NCBI GenBank assembly: GCA_021791195.1
Contig: JAJYXB010000007.1
Span: forward strand, 124,001 to 188,000
Direction of reading: 5' to 3'
DNA length: 64,000 nt
Source: Actinomycetes bacterium
GTDB taxonomy: Bacteria > Actinomycetota > Thermoleophilia > BMS3ABIN01
A program made the position numbers and the translations under genes. The notes below the pieces were generated by a model, which was given only the letters and a program-made list of their open reading frames with translations, was not told where the DNA came from and did no database searches. Positions 1-8,804 of the stretch are shown in pieces (position 1 is the stretch's first letter; each line of letters starts with the position of its first letter).

Positions 1-336
1 GTCCCGCGGGTCCAGCAGGTGGTTGAGCGCACCCACGCCCGCTTCGGAGAATATGTGCCGCACGCCGGCCTGGGCCAGCACCCGGAACACCTGCCGCGAA
101 GCCGCGCCACGGCTGACGCCCTCACGCCATCCGTGCAGCCTGACCGTAAGACAGCGGCGGCCGGCGGCGGTTTCAAACAGCCTGAATGGAGGCGAGACGC
201 CATCCGGAGTGTCAAATATCATCTGGTCGTCAAGGACGCTGGCACCGGCGCCCGCGTCTGCGGGAAAGTCGCAGCCGGCGGTGCCGGAGCCACCAATCAC
301 GGCCCACGCCGCTTCCGGAATCGCGCGCGAATTCAT
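1..336 (-). CDS. Partial phosphorylase of the MTAP/purine nucleoside phosphorylase family
   Basis: The window edge cuts this gene; its first 112 codons are visible, reading leftward from an ATG at 336. The N-terminus carries AVIGGSG (about residues 12-18), the phosphate-binding glycine loop that opens S-methyl-5'-thioadenosine phosphorylases, then DTPDGVSPP and a segment ending VGALNHLLDPRD that matches the family's conserved central strand. Members cleave methylthioadenosine or purine nucleosides with phosphate. Which substrate is used here cannot be told without the C-terminal half. It begins 11 bases after the stop of the M23-like gene upstream, so the two are probably co-transcribed. No strong ribosome-binding site is visible before the ATG. 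Confidence 0.75.
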   Translation of the reverse strand, partial: MNSRAIPEAAWAVIGGSGTAGCDFPADAGAGASVLDDQMIFDTPDGVSPPFRLFETAAGRRCLTVRLHGWREGVSRGAASRQVFRVLAQAGVRHIFSEAGVGALNHLLDPRD

Positions 337-347
337 CCCGGCCGGAC

Positions 348-1115
348 CTACCTGACCACGTCGACCTGCATCTGCAGGTGGTTGCCGTTATCGGATGTGT
401 AACGTTTCAGTGGCTGGTCCACGCAACCGTCCAGACCGCGGACCGCCCCCAGTTGGGTGACGCCGGCACGAATCGGCTGCCCCAGGGTCACCTGGGGCTG
501 GTCGATATGCGTCAGCACCACCAGCATCGTCGCGTCGGATTGAGGGCGGACCTTGATCTCCACATCCGGACAGTGGCCGTCGATCGCATAGCTCCTGATC
601 CCGGCGATCATACCATTCACCGGCGCGTACACTCTGGTGCCTGCCGGCGCCCCCAGATCCATGGCCTGTGTCGCCGGACCGAAGCCGTTGCCATCGCCCA
701 TGGTTACGTACTGGAATCCGCCCTGGGGAAAGAAGAAGTCGATGCCGCGGGAAATGAAGGAACCATTGGCCTGGTGACCGGTCGGCGCCAGCGTGACCGC
801 GTCCGGGCTGTTGGCCGCGTGATAGCCGATCGCCGTGATCTCGCCGCTGTAAACGGGCAGCATCAGCTGCAGGCCGCCCGCCTGCGCGACGGGGACTTTC
901 TCGGGCGGCCGGGTGCTTGCCATCTCCCGCATAGCCGACATCGTGGTGTTGTCAAGAAGGGGGGTCGACGGTGCTCTCGAAGATACGATAGTGGCGCCAA
1001 GTGCCGCCATCGCGATGACGAGCATGGTCGCAAGAAAAGCCGCGGAGTGCCATTTGTACGTATATCTTCTGTACGTGCCTGCCCGCGGCCTCAGCATGTG
1101 GGGCTGTGAAGCCAT
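348..1115 (-). CDS. Membrane-anchored degenerate M23 (LytM-type) domain protein
   Basis: This 255-residue protein has one N-terminal membrane segment (about residues 22-47) and a C-terminal domain with the M23/LytM fold pattern (AMDLGAPAGTRVYAPVNG). In active M23 peptidases zinc is held by HxxxD and HxH. Here the first histidine is missing (TQAMD) and the last motif reads NHLQMQ instead of HLHFE, so hydrolase activity is unlikely. A regulatory or binding role, like that of EnvC-type degenerate LytM proteins, is an inference. A -35/-10 pair lies so close upstream that the mRNA is predicted to start at the ATG. The gene is followed at 11 bases by the phosphorylase gene. Confidence 0.7.
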   Translation of the reverse strand: MASQPHMLRPRAGTYRRYTYKWHSAAFLATMLVIAMAALGATIVSSRAPSTPLLDNTTMSAMREMASTRPPEKVPVAQAGGLQLMLPVYSGEITAIGYHAANSPDAVTLAPTGHQANGSFISRGIDFFFPQGGFQYVTMGDGNGFGPATQAMDLGAPAGTRVYAPVNGMIAGIRSYAIDGHCPDVEIKVRPQSDATMLVVLTHIDQPQVTLGQPIRAGVTQLGAVRGLDGCVDQPLKRYTSDNGNHLQMQVDVVR

Positions 1116-1121
1116 CGCGTA

Positions 1122-1149
1122 ATTAAACCATTTGAATTTATAATTTCAA
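1122..1149 (-). promoter_or_regulatory. Predicted leaderless promoter for the M23-like gene
   Basis: On the minus strand TTGAAA (1149-1144) and TTTAAT (1127-1122) are 16 bases apart. The ATG at 1115 begins only six bases after the -10 box, so the transcript would have no leader. Confidence 0.5.
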
Positions 1150-1241
1150 CCCCCTAAGTGCGATAAGTCACAAAGTGGAGCTGGGATCGCTGACGCCGAA
1201 GCTGATAATATCGGGGTGAGGTCAACAGCCGGGAGGCATGC

Positions 1242-2354
1242 ATGAACTTAAGAATCCCCAGATGGATGCAGATGGTCGGCCTGCCGGTTCTGATCATCCT
1301 GGTATGGCTCACCGCCTCGATGGTGACCACGGCGCTGTTCGTCTTTTTGAGCGCGACGCTGCTGTCGCTGATCCTCAACCCGCTGGTCAAGCGGCTGGAA
1401 TCGTTGAAGATCCCCCGATTCCTGGGAGTCTTCATCGTCTACGCGGCACTGCTGGCCGTGATCGTGCTCTTCTTCATCCTCATCATCCCGCCGACGATCA
1501 CACAGCTGCAGCTCCTTATCAACAACCTCCCCGGCTACGGCGAGACCGTACGCCAGCAGATCGAAAGCTGGAAGACGGCGCTGCAGGGGCTCAACCTCGG
1601 TTTCGATGTCGGGGGCCAGATCAGCAAGCTCGCGGACCGGCTGCAAAACGCGATCGTCGACCTGGGGCCCACGATCCTCGCCTACTCGATCAACTTCGTG
1701 GGAGCGCTGTCACAGTTCCTGCTGATCGTCATCATCTCCATCTACATGCTGCTCGACGCCCGGCGCATCGGCCGCTTCATCCGCAGCATGTTCCCCAAAG
1801 ACAGCGAGGAGGACGCGGACATGTTCGTCCTGCGGACGCAGCGGGCGGTCACCCACTGGATCCAGGCACAGGCGCTGCTCAGCCTCCTCATCGGACTCAG
1901 CGTCGGGTTGGGCATCTGGTTCCTGGGACTCATCGGAGTCTGGCCCGAGGGCACCAGTTATTCGGTGTTCTTCGGCGCCTGGGCGGGGCTGACCGAGTTC
2001 ATCCCTTATCTGGGCCCGATCCTGGGGGCGATCCCGCCGGTGGTGACGGCGCTGTTCGCGTCCCCCTGGGCGGCGCTGGCGGTCGTGGTCGTCTTCGTCT
2101 TTATTCAGGAAGTGGAAGCGCATATACTCGTGCCTAACATTATGGGAACCGCGATGGGTGTACATCCGCTGGTGGTCATCTTCGCCATGATCGCCGGCGC
2201 GGAGATCCGCGGCATCATCGGCATCCTGCTGACGCTGCCCATGGTGGCGCTCGGCCGGGAGATAGTTGTATTCTTCCGTCCGAGGATCTCTTTGGAGAAA
2301 TGGAACAGGACGCCAGCACCGCTGGAGGAAGCCGCCGACAGCGAGAACGATTAG
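1242..2354 (+). CDS. AI-2E family membrane transporter/permease (first copy)
   Basis: A 370-residue polytopic membrane protein of the AI-2E (TqsA/YdiK/PerM) family. N-terminal hydrophobic segments are followed by a soluble stretch (about residues 85-150) and further membrane segments. The C-terminal half has the family signatures FIPYLGPILGAIPP and ILVPNIMGTAMGVHPL, ending in a charged tail. Family members have been linked to autoinducer-2 or sodium/proton export, but most are uncharacterised, so no substrate is assigned. GGGAGG five bases before the ATG supports the start. A second, diverged copy follows after 42 bases, so the pair may work together or reflect an old tandem duplication. Confidence 0.88.
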   Translation: MNLRIPRWMQMVGLPVLIILVWLTASMVTTALFVFLSATLLSLILNPLVKRLESLKIPRFLGVFIVYAALLAVIVLFFILIIPPTITQLQLLINNLPGYGETVRQQIESWKTALQGLNLGFDVGGQISKLADRLQNAIVDLGPTILAYSINFVGALSQFLLIVIISIYMLLDARRIGRFIRSMFPKDSEEDADMFVLRTQRAVTHWIQAQALLSLLIGLSVGLGIWFLGLIGVWPEGTSYSVFFGAWAGLTEFIPYLGPILGAIPPVVTALFASPWAALAVVVVFVFIQEVEAHILVPNIMGTAMGVHPLVVIFAMIAGAEIRGIIGILLTLPMVALGREIVVFFRPRISLEKWNRTPAPLEEAADSEND

Positions 2355-2396
2355 CGCACCCGCGCGCGGCTCCCGCCGCGCCGTCAAGGCAAGGGT

Positions 2397-3500
2397 ATGG
2401 TCAAGGAAAAGATACTGGTTCCCAAATACGTGCAGTACGCGCTGCTGCCTGCTGCCGTCCTGCTGGCGCTGTGGTTCATCAGCACCGTCAGAAGCATCGT
2501 CCTGCTCTTCATCCTGGCGTCCATCCTGGCGTTCGTGCTGGACGTGCCGGTCAGCTTCCTGCAGGACCGGCTGCGCCTGCCGCGGCTGGTGGCCACCCTG
2601 GCCGTCTGGCTGGTGATCATCGGCACCGTGGGCGGACTGCTGATGTTGATTGTGCCGCTGGTCATAAACGAGCTTAATAACTTCCTTGACAATCTGCCGG
2701 CTTATGCTGATCGCGTCCAGAAGCTGGTGCAGGACATCCAGGACGGTTTCCGTCATTCGAGCTTTCCTCTCAAGCCCGACATTACCGCTTCCGATGTGTC
2801 CGACCGGCTGGTGACGCTGGGAGAATCGGCGGCAACCACCTCGCTGGGGGTGGCCACCACCATCGGCCGGATGGGCTTTAACGCTTTCCTCATCCTGGTC
2901 ATCTCCGTCTACATGCTGATCGACGCCCGCCGGCTGAAGCGGGCGGTCAAGAACGTCTTTCCGGAAAAATTCCGGCCGGACGCCATCCATCTCTTCAGCA
3001 ACCTGCAGCGGGCACTGGGCAGCTATCTGCGCGGCCAGTTCATCGTCTCATCCTGCATGGGCATCATCGGCGGCACGATCGCCTGGTACGGCGGCGGAGG
3101 CTACGCCGCCATTGTCGGCGTCTGGGTCTTTCTCACCGAGGTGATCCCTTTCATCGGACCTTTCCTCGGGATGGTGCCGGCGGTGATCCTGGCCTGGCTC
3201 GCGGGAGGACCGCTGCACGCGCTGGTGGTTACCGGCCTGTTCCTGGCAGCGCAGCAGCTGGAGGGGCAGATCCTGGTGCCCAAGATCATGGGCCGGAGCG
3301 TTGGCGTGCACCCGCTGTGGGTGATGTTCGCCGTTTTGAGCGGCGCCACGTTCGGCGGCCTGATCGGAGCCCTGCTGGCCGTGCCGACCGTAGCCGTCGT
3401 CCGCACGCTGGTGATCTTCGCCAGGGAAGAGATGGCCCTGGAGAAGTGGGACCGGCCGCTGCTGGAAAAGACAGGCGCAAATGACGCCGAGTCGGTATGA
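2397..3500 (+). CDS. AI-2E family membrane transporter/permease (second copy)
   Basis: A 367-residue paralogue of the preceding gene with the same arrangement: paired N-terminal membrane segments, a soluble loop (about residues 90-150), and a C-terminal core with VIPFIGPFLGMVPAVI and ILVPKIMGRSVGVHPLW. Both copies end in a short cytoplasmic tail containing an aromatic EKW motif (LEKWNR in the first, LEKWDR here). That shared tail supports duplication. Transport substrate unknown. A Mur ligase gene begins 37 bases downstream, so read-through from this transcript into it is plausible. Confidence 0.88.
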   Translation: MVKEKILVPKYVQYALLPAAVLLALWFISTVRSIVLLFILASILAFVLDVPVSFLQDRLRLPRLVATLAVWLVIIGTVGGLLMLIVPLVINELNNFLDNLPAYADRVQKLVQDIQDGFRHSSFPLKPDITASDVSDRLVTLGESAATTSLGVATTIGRMGFNAFLILVISVYMLIDARRLKRAVKNVFPEKFRPDAIHLFSNLQRALGSYLRGQFIVSSCMGIIGGTIAWYGGGGYAAIVGVWVFLTEVIPFIGPFLGMVPAVILAWLAGGPLHALVVTGLFLAAQQLEGQILVPKIMGRSVGVHPLWVMFAVLSGATFGGLIGALLAVPTVAVVRTLVIFAREEMALEKWDRPLLEKTGANDAESV

Positions 3501-3537
3501 AACCGGCTAAGTTGCGCGGCGCTGTGAGCTCTAAAGA

Positions 3538-5013
3538 ATGAAACTTTCGCAGGTATTGTCAGGGATCGCAGTGCGGCGGCGGATGGCGGCGCCGGAATCG
3601 GAGATCCGCGCCATCATCTACGACTCGCGGCGGGCGGCGGCGGGATCGCTTTTTTTTGCTGTCCCCGGGTTCAAGGTGGATGGCCACGGGTTCGCCGCCG
3701 GAGCCCTCCGGCGCGGCGCGGCCGCCGTCGTCACCGAGCGCTGGCTGGAAGGCATCGGCCCCCAGGTGCAGGTTGATAATGTTCGCCTGGCGATGGCCGC
3801 CGCGGCGGCGAATTTCTACCGGCAGCCTTCGCGCCGGCTCAAGATTGCGGCGGTCACCGGCACCAACGGCAAGACCACCACGACCTTCCTGCTGGACAGC
3901 ATCCTGCGCGCGGCCGGCAAGCTCACCGGGCTGGTCGGCGGCATCGAGTACCGGGTGGCCGGGCGCGGCGCCCCCGCCAAACGGACGACGCCGGAAGCGC
4001 CCGATCTGGAACGGATCCTGGCCGAGATGGTTGACGCCGGCGTGGAATTTGCTACTATCGAGGCTTCCTCCCACGGCGTTGACCTCTACCGGACTGCCTG
4101 TATCGATTTCTCCGTGGCAGTCTTCACTAACCTCACCCCCGACCATCTCGATCTGCACTCGGACATGGAGAGCTACTTCCAGACCAAGCGGCGGCTTTTC
4201 CTGCCGCGGGCTGACGAGGCCGGCTGCCTGGAAAGGGAACGGCCGCCCCGCGCCGCGATCAACATCGGCGATGAATACGGACGGCGGCTGTTCAAGGAGC
4301 TGGGCCCGGACCGGACACTGAGCTTCGGTTTGGACGAGAGCGCCGACGTGCACGCCAGGGAAGTCACCAGGCGCCGGTGGGGAACGGACTTCATGCTGGT
4401 AACGCCGGCCGCGTCGGCGCCCGTCAGCCTCCGCCTGCCCGGACGTCATAATCTCGAGAACGCCCTGGCCGCCGCCGCCGGCGGGTTGCAGCTGGACGTG
4501 GCGCCGGAGGCTATCGCCACGGGACTTTCCACGCTGGAATCGGTCCCCGGCAGGCTCGAGCCGGTCGAAACCGGTGCCCCTTTTGACGTCATCATCGATT
4601 ACGCACATAACGAAGACGGCCTGAAACGATCGCTGCTCGCCGCGCGCGAACTTGCCTCCGGACGCCTGATCGTGGTTTTCGGCTGCCCCGGGGAACGCGA
4701 CCGCGACAAGCGGCCGAAAATGGGCCGGGTAGCCGGCGCCCTCTCCGATCTGGCTATCCTCACAACCGACGACTGCTACGGCGAACCCCCCGGACAGATC
4801 CTCGATGAAGCCGAAACCGGTCTGGCTGCCTCCGGCAAGCCCTATCTCCGCATCGCCGACCGCCGCCAGGCGATCGCCGCCGCGCTGGCTGAAGCCGGGC
4901 CGGGCGACCTCGTGCTTGTCGCCGGCAAAGGGCATGAGACAACCCAGATCCTCGCCGGCGGGCCGGTGCCTTTCAGCGACCACGAAGTCGTGCGGGATCT
5001 GCTGTCCCGATAA
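3538..5013 (+). CDS. murE: MurE-type Mur ligase with atypical amino-acid specificity motif
   Basis: This 491-residue ATP-dependent ligase has the three Mur domains in order. The N-terminal UDP-sugar-binding domain contains IIYDSRRAAAGSLFFAVPG. The central ATPase has the P-loop TGTNGKTTTT, the MurE motifs RTTPEAPDL and ASSHGVDL, and FQTKRRLF with the lysine that is carbamylated in the family. The C-terminal domain has GRHNLENALAA and IIDYAHNEDGL. MurE adds the third stem-peptide residue to UDP-MurNAc-Ala-Glu. The usual meso-DAP motif DNPR is replaced by TTDDCYGEP, so the amino acid added, or the substrate itself, may differ. The gene is not inside a division/cell-wall cluster, so a second, specialised MurE is possible. 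Confidence 0.82.
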   Translation: MKLSQVLSGIAVRRRMAAPESEIRAIIYDSRRAAAGSLFFAVPGFKVDGHGFAAGALRRGAAAVVTERWLEGIGPQVQVDNVRLAMAAAAANFYRQPSRRLKIAAVTGTNGKTTTTFLLDSILRAAGKLTGLVGGIEYRVAGRGAPAKRTTPEAPDLERILAEMVDAGVEFATIEASSHGVDLYRTACIDFSVAVFTNLTPDHLDLHSDMESYFQTKRRLFLPRADEAGCLERERPPRAAINIGDEYGRRLFKELGPDRTLSFGLDESADVHAREVTRRRWGTDFMLVTPAASAPVSLRLPGRHNLENALAAAAGGLQLDVAPEAIATGLSTLESVPGRLEPVETGAPFDVIIDYAHNEDGLKRSLLAARELASGRLIVVFGCPGERDRDKRPKMGRVAGALSDLAILTTDDCYGEPPGQILDEAETGLAASGKPYLRIADRRQAIAAALAEAGPGDLVLVAGKGHETTQILAGGPVPFSDHEVVRDLLSR

Positions 5014-5152
5014 GGCGAAAAAATATATCCCGCAATTTGCTGACGTGCTGAGCCGCCGGCCGGCGCGTGCCCTTGCCTCTCCTGGATGTCTGTGATAATT
5101 ATTCAGCGTCGTCCATTATGACAACAGTGAAACGCGGCAGCGGGAGGCGACC

Positions 5153-6166
5153 ATGCGGAAGCGGAAGTGGACGTTGATATTGATGACGATGTTGCTGTTA
5201 TTGCTCACGTCCGGCAGCGGGCCGGCGGTGGCAAGCGGGGGGAGGTGGTGCGGCTTCGATCCGCATCTTCGGCAGGGCGGGCTGGCGCGGCCGGTGCCGG
5301 GACCGGTCACACGGGACTGGCAGCTGGATTGCAGTTCCGGGAAAGGCCACCGCGGAGTCGACCTTGCGGCAGCGGCGGGCACGGCGGTTCTTGCCGCCGC
5401 GGACGGAATGGTGATTTTCTCCGGCTACACGCCGGCGGAAGGCGGCAGCATGACGGTGTCGATCGGCCACCCCGGCGGTTACCACACCACATATCTGCAT
5501 CTGTCCAAAGTCCTGGTTACCGACGGCCAAAACGTGGCACGGGGCCAGGAAATCGCCGAGAGCGCCGGACCCTATATTCACTTCGGTCTCAAGTCCGGAA
5601 GCGATCCCGCGCAGTATTCCAATCCATTCCCTTTTCTGACGGTTCCGGCAGCCGGCACGGCCGCAGCGGTGGGGGCCCCGGAGCCCGTCACGCCGGCGCC
5701 CGGCCAGGCAACGCCGGCTCCGCCCGCCAGCCACGCCGCCGGTCCCGTCGCGGCCGCGCCGGCTGAGCCGGTTGTGATACCGGGTGAGATGTCGCCGGCT
5801 ACGGCGGCGCAAGGCAAGCCGGAAGCGGTAGCCGGCCGGGCTGGCAGCTCCGCAAGACAACCGGCGCCGCAGCCGGCAGAGGCTGCCTCAGCAACGAGCC
5901 TGGCCGTTCCGGCGGCGGACGGGCGGTCCTGGCTGGCCGCGCCAGCCGGACACACGGCGTCCACAAGCGCGGCCCCTGTTTCCGCCCGCGCTGCGGCGGG
6001 AATCAATTCCGGGGCGCCACCTGCCGGCCGCAGCGGCCCGGCGGGACGGCTCTTCGCAGTCGTCCTGGCGACCGGCCTGCTGATCGGCGGCTGCCTGTTG
6101 GCGGGCCGGGCGCAAGGGAAGAACCGCATCCGCGGGCCGGCCACGGCGGCACACGCCACAGCATAG
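5153..6166 (+). CDS. Secreted M23-domain protein with Ala/Pro-rich stalk and C-terminal membrane anchor
   Basis: The 337-residue product has a signal peptide (residues 1-27), an M23 domain (about 45-160), a long Ala/Pro/Gly-rich linker (160-300) and a C-terminal hydrophobic segment followed by basic residues. The zinc ligands look intact (HRGVD, and the histidine of YIHFG), and YLHLS supplies a catalytic-type histidine. The first histidine of the usual HLHFE is replaced by tyrosine, so activity may be reduced or altered. The architecture suggests a peptidoglycan-facing protein tethered across the wall. GGGAGG seven bases before the ATG supports the start. Confidence 0.72.
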   Translation: MRKRKWTLILMTMLLLLLTSGSGPAVASGGRWCGFDPHLRQGGLARPVPGPVTRDWQLDCSSGKGHRGVDLAAAAGTAVLAAADGMVIFSGYTPAEGGSMTVSIGHPGGYHTTYLHLSKVLVTDGQNVARGQEIAESAGPYIHFGLKSGSDPAQYSNPFPFLTVPAAGTAAAVGAPEPVTPAPGQATPAPPASHAAGPVAAAPAEPVVIPGEMSPATAAQGKPEAVAGRAGSSARQPAPQPAEAASATSLAVPAADGRSWLAAPAGHTASTSAAPVSARAAAGINSGAPPAGRSGPAGRLFAVVLATGLLIGGCLLAGRAQGKNRIRGPATAAHATA

Positions 6167-6209
6167 TCTGGTACTATAACTGGGTTCCTGGAACCAGGCG
6201 CGCTCGCCG

Positions 6210-7739
6210 ATGAAGACATTCTATGTAACAACTCCCATATATTATGTCAACGACGTGCCGCATATCGGCCACGCGTACACGACCATTGCCGCCGACATCC
6301 TGGCGCGATATCACCGCCAGCTGGGCGAAGATGTCTTTTTCCTCACCGGCACCGACGAGCACGGCAACCCCGCCGCGCGGGCCGCTGCCCGCCGCGGCGT
6401 CACGCCGCAGCAGCATGCCGACGAACTGGTGGTTAAATTCAGGGAGCTGGCCCGGCGCGTCAACGCCAGTAACGACTTCTTCATCCGCACCACCGATCCG
6501 GAACACGCACGCGTGGTGCAGAATTTCCTCACTGGACTGTACGAGAGCGGCGATATCTACCTGAAATCCTACAAGGGGCTGTACTGCGCCGCCTGCGAAG
6601 CGTTTTATTCCGAAAAAGAGCTGGTGGATGGCAGGTGTCCGGACCATGGCACCGTCCCGGAAGAGGTCGAGGAAGAGAACTACTTCTTCCGGCTTTCTGC
6701 ATATCAGCAACGCCTGCTCGACTATTTCGACCGCCATCCGGATTTCATCCAGCCGGCGAGCCGCTACAACGAAGCCCGCAGCTTCATCAGCCAGGGCCTG
6801 GAGGACATCAGCATCAGCCGGGCGACGCTGGAGTGGGGCATCCCGGTGCCGTGGGACGAAAGCCAGGTGATCTATGTCTGGGTCGATGCCCTGCTGAACT
6901 ACATCAGCGCGCTAACCTATGCCGCGCGCGAGAACCTGACCGGCAGATTCTGGCCCGCCGACTGCCACCTGATGGCCAAGGACATCCTCAAGTTCCACGC
7001 GGTCATCTGGCCGGCGCTGCTGATGGCTTCCGGCTACGAGCTTCCCCGGCGCCTGTTCGTACACGGTTACCTGCTCATGGGAGGGCAGAAGATGAGCAAG
7101 ACGCGCGGCAACGTGATCGACCCTTTCACGGTGATGGACACTTACGGCGTGGACGCCTTCCGCTTTTACTGTTTCCGCGAGGTCGCTTTCGGCCAGGACG
7201 GCGTCATCTCGCTGGGGGGCTTCAGGATGCGTTACAACTCGGAGCTGGCCAACGACCTGGGGAACCTGGTGAGCCGCACCGTCGCCATGATCGGCAAATA
7301 CCTTGCCGGCAGGATCCCGGATGTGTCCGTCGATCCGGCGGAATCGCAGGTCGCCGGGGCTGCGGCCACAAGTACATCCGACATGACCGCGGCCATGCTG
7401 CGGATCGACCTCTCCGGCGCCCTGGAAAAAACGTGGCGCCTGGTGCGTCTCCTAAACAAATATGTCGAGGATGCGGCCCCGTGGAAGCTGGCCAAAGACG
7501 AGGGCAGTCAGGCCGAGCTCGCGAAAGTGCTGTACGAGCTGGCCGAGGGGCTCAGGATCTGCGCAATCCTGCTTTACGCCTTCATCCCGGATACCTCGGT
7601 GGAGATTCTTACCCGCCTGGGCCAGGAACACGGCCGCTCCAGCCTCGCGTTGACGGATGCCGGCACCGCCTGGGGCGGGCTGCAAACAGGCGTTGATGTT
7701 CAGGCCGGCGCGCCGCTGTTCCCCAGACTGACGGATTGA
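6210..7739 (+). CDS. metG: Methionyl-tRNA synthetase
   Basis: Charges tRNA-Met with methionine. The 509-residue sequence has the class I signatures: TTPIYYVNDVPHIGHAYTT (HIGH motif, residues 7-25) and GQKMSKTRGN (KMSKS-type loop), plus TGTDEHGNP. The zinc-knuckle region around CAACEAFYSEKEL and CPDHG is of the two-cysteine-pair kind. It ends after the anticodon-binding helical domain and lacks the C-terminal EMAP-like tRNA-binding extension found in some bacteria. tatD follows almost directly, the common metG-tatD arrangement. Confidence 0.96.
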   Translation: MKTFYVTTPIYYVNDVPHIGHAYTTIAADILARYHRQLGEDVFFLTGTDEHGNPAARAAARRGVTPQQHADELVVKFRELARRVNASNDFFIRTTDPEHARVVQNFLTGLYESGDIYLKSYKGLYCAACEAFYSEKELVDGRCPDHGTVPEEVEEENYFFRLSAYQQRLLDYFDRHPDFIQPASRYNEARSFISQGLEDISISRATLEWGIPVPWDESQVIYVWVDALLNYISALTYAARENLTGRFWPADCHLMAKDILKFHAVIWPALLMASGYELPRRLFVHGYLLMGGQKMSKTRGNVIDPFTVMDTYGVDAFRFYCFREVAFGQDGVISLGGFRMRYNSELANDLGNLVSRTVAMIGKYLAGRIPDVSVDPAESQVAGAAATSTSDMTAAMLRIDLSGALEKTWRLVRLLNKYVEDAAPWKLAKDEGSQAELAKVLYELAEGLRICAILLYAFIPDTSVEILTRLGQEHGRSSLALTDAGTAWGGLQTGVDVQAGAPLFPRLTD

Positions 7740-7753
7740 GGCGGCCGGCGGCA

Positions 7754-8563
7754 ATGGATCATGGCCAGCAGGAATCCGGGGTTGCCGGCGGTCCCGTCCT
7801 GGTGGACTCGCATGCCCACCTGGATTTGTGTGGCGACGATCCGTCGGCAACCGTGAAGGAAGCGCGCGAGGCGGGACTCGGCCGGATCCTGGCGGTCGGC
7901 ATCGACCTCGACAGCAGCCGGAGGGCGGTGGACCAGGCTTCGCGCTTTCCTGAAGTGCTGGCCTGTGTCGGCATACATCCCAACGAGGCTGCGGGCGCCG
8001 ATGACGCGGTCCTCGCGGAACTGGAACAGCTGGCGCGCTCCCCGCGCTGCGCCGCGATCGGCGAGACCGGTCTGGATTATTACCGCAATCGCGCGCCCCG
8101 CGAGGTACAGCTTGCGGCATTCATCCGTCACCTGGAGCTGGCGCGAGCCACAGGGCTGCCGCTGGTGGTGCACACCCGCGAGGCCGCGGCTGACACAATG
8201 CGCATCCTGGCGGAAAACGCCGATGGCATCACGGTGGTGCTGCACTGCTTCTCGCTCAGCGAGGAGGTCGCCGAGTGTGCCCGGCGCGGCTACTACATGT
8301 CACTGGCCGGAAACGTCACATTCAAGAACGCCGCGAACCTGCGCGGCGCGGCGGTGGACATCCCGCCGGAGCTGCTGCTCACGGAAACCGACTCTCCCTT
8401 CCTGACCCCGGTCCCCTACCGGGGACAGCCGAACCGGCCGGCCCACGTTGGCCTGGTGACAGCCTGTCTGGCCCGGGAACGCGGCGTTGCACTGACCGGG
8501 CTTGCCGCTCAGGTGCTGACAAATTACGACCGCGTCTTTTCGCCGGCGCGGGCCTCTGCCTGA
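7754..8563 (+). CDS. tatD: TatD family metal-dependent hydrolase/DNase
   Basis: A TIM-barrel metal-dependent hydrolase with the ordered TatD motifs VDSHAHLD, IGETGLDYY, VVHTREA, LHCFS and LLTETDSPFL, which together supply the metal ligands. TatD proteins act as 3'-5' deoxyribonucleases in DNA repair or clearance. An ATG at 7754 is preferred (269 residues); a TTG at 7736 overlapping the metG stop would add six residues, and neither has a convincing ribosome-binding site. Co-transcription with metG is likely. A hairpin terminator lies about 140 bases downstream. Confidence 0.92.
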   Translation: MDHGQQESGVAGGPVLVDSHAHLDLCGDDPSATVKEAREAGLGRILAVGIDLDSSRRAVDQASRFPEVLACVGIHPNEAAGADDAVLAELEQLARSPRCAAIGETGLDYYRNRAPREVQLAAFIRHLELARATGLPLVVHTREAAADTMRILAENADGITVVLHCFSLSEEVAECARRGYYMSLAGNVTFKNAANLRGAAVDIPPELLLTETDSPFLTPVPYRGQPNRPAHVGLVTACLARERGVALTGLAAQVLTNYDRVFSPARASA

Positions 8564-8599
8564 CCCCCTTTCACCAATCCCTTTTCATCTGCCCGGCTC

Positions 8600-8661
8600 G
8601 CGAGCCTGCAAACCTGTCTGCGTTCGACCTGCGAGCCTGCGAACCGGTCTGCGTTCGTCCT
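8600..8661. repeat. Two-unit 31-bp tandem repeat after tatD
   Basis: Two adjacent 31-base units (8600-8630 and 8631-8661) differ at only three positions. Each starts with GCGAGCCTGC. The same ten-base core recurs in the 3' arm of the hairpin after the iscU-like gene (11367-11376). Confidence 0.7.
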
Positions 8662-8704
8662 GCAAACACGGCAATTACCCCGCCATAAGCTGCGCTTATG
8701 ACTT

Positions 8705-8730
8705 CCTGTCCCCATGGACAGGCGGGTTTT
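8705..8730 (+). terminator. Intrinsic terminator after tatD
   Basis: CCTGTCC (8705-8711) pairs with GGACAGG (8716-8722) around a four-base loop and is followed by CGGGTTTT. A second small hairpin (CATAAGC/GCTTATG) lies just upstream, at about 8685-8701. Confidence 0.6.
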
Positions 8731-8768
8731 ACCGGCGGCGGGCGCGGGTAAATAATCCTCGTATATTG

Positions 8769-8797
8769 TTGACTGCAGGGGTCTACATTATTAAACT
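8769..8797 (+). promoter_or_regulatory. Predicted leaderless promoter of the Rrf2-TusA gene
   Basis: TTGACT (8769-8774), 17 bases, then TAAACT (8792-8797). The ATG at 8805 is seven bases past the -10 box and lacks a ribosome-binding site, consistent with a leaderless mRNA. Rrf2 regulators often repress their own promoters, so a binding site may overlap here (inference). Confidence 0.55.
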
Positions 8798-8804
8798 GGC
8801 GCTT

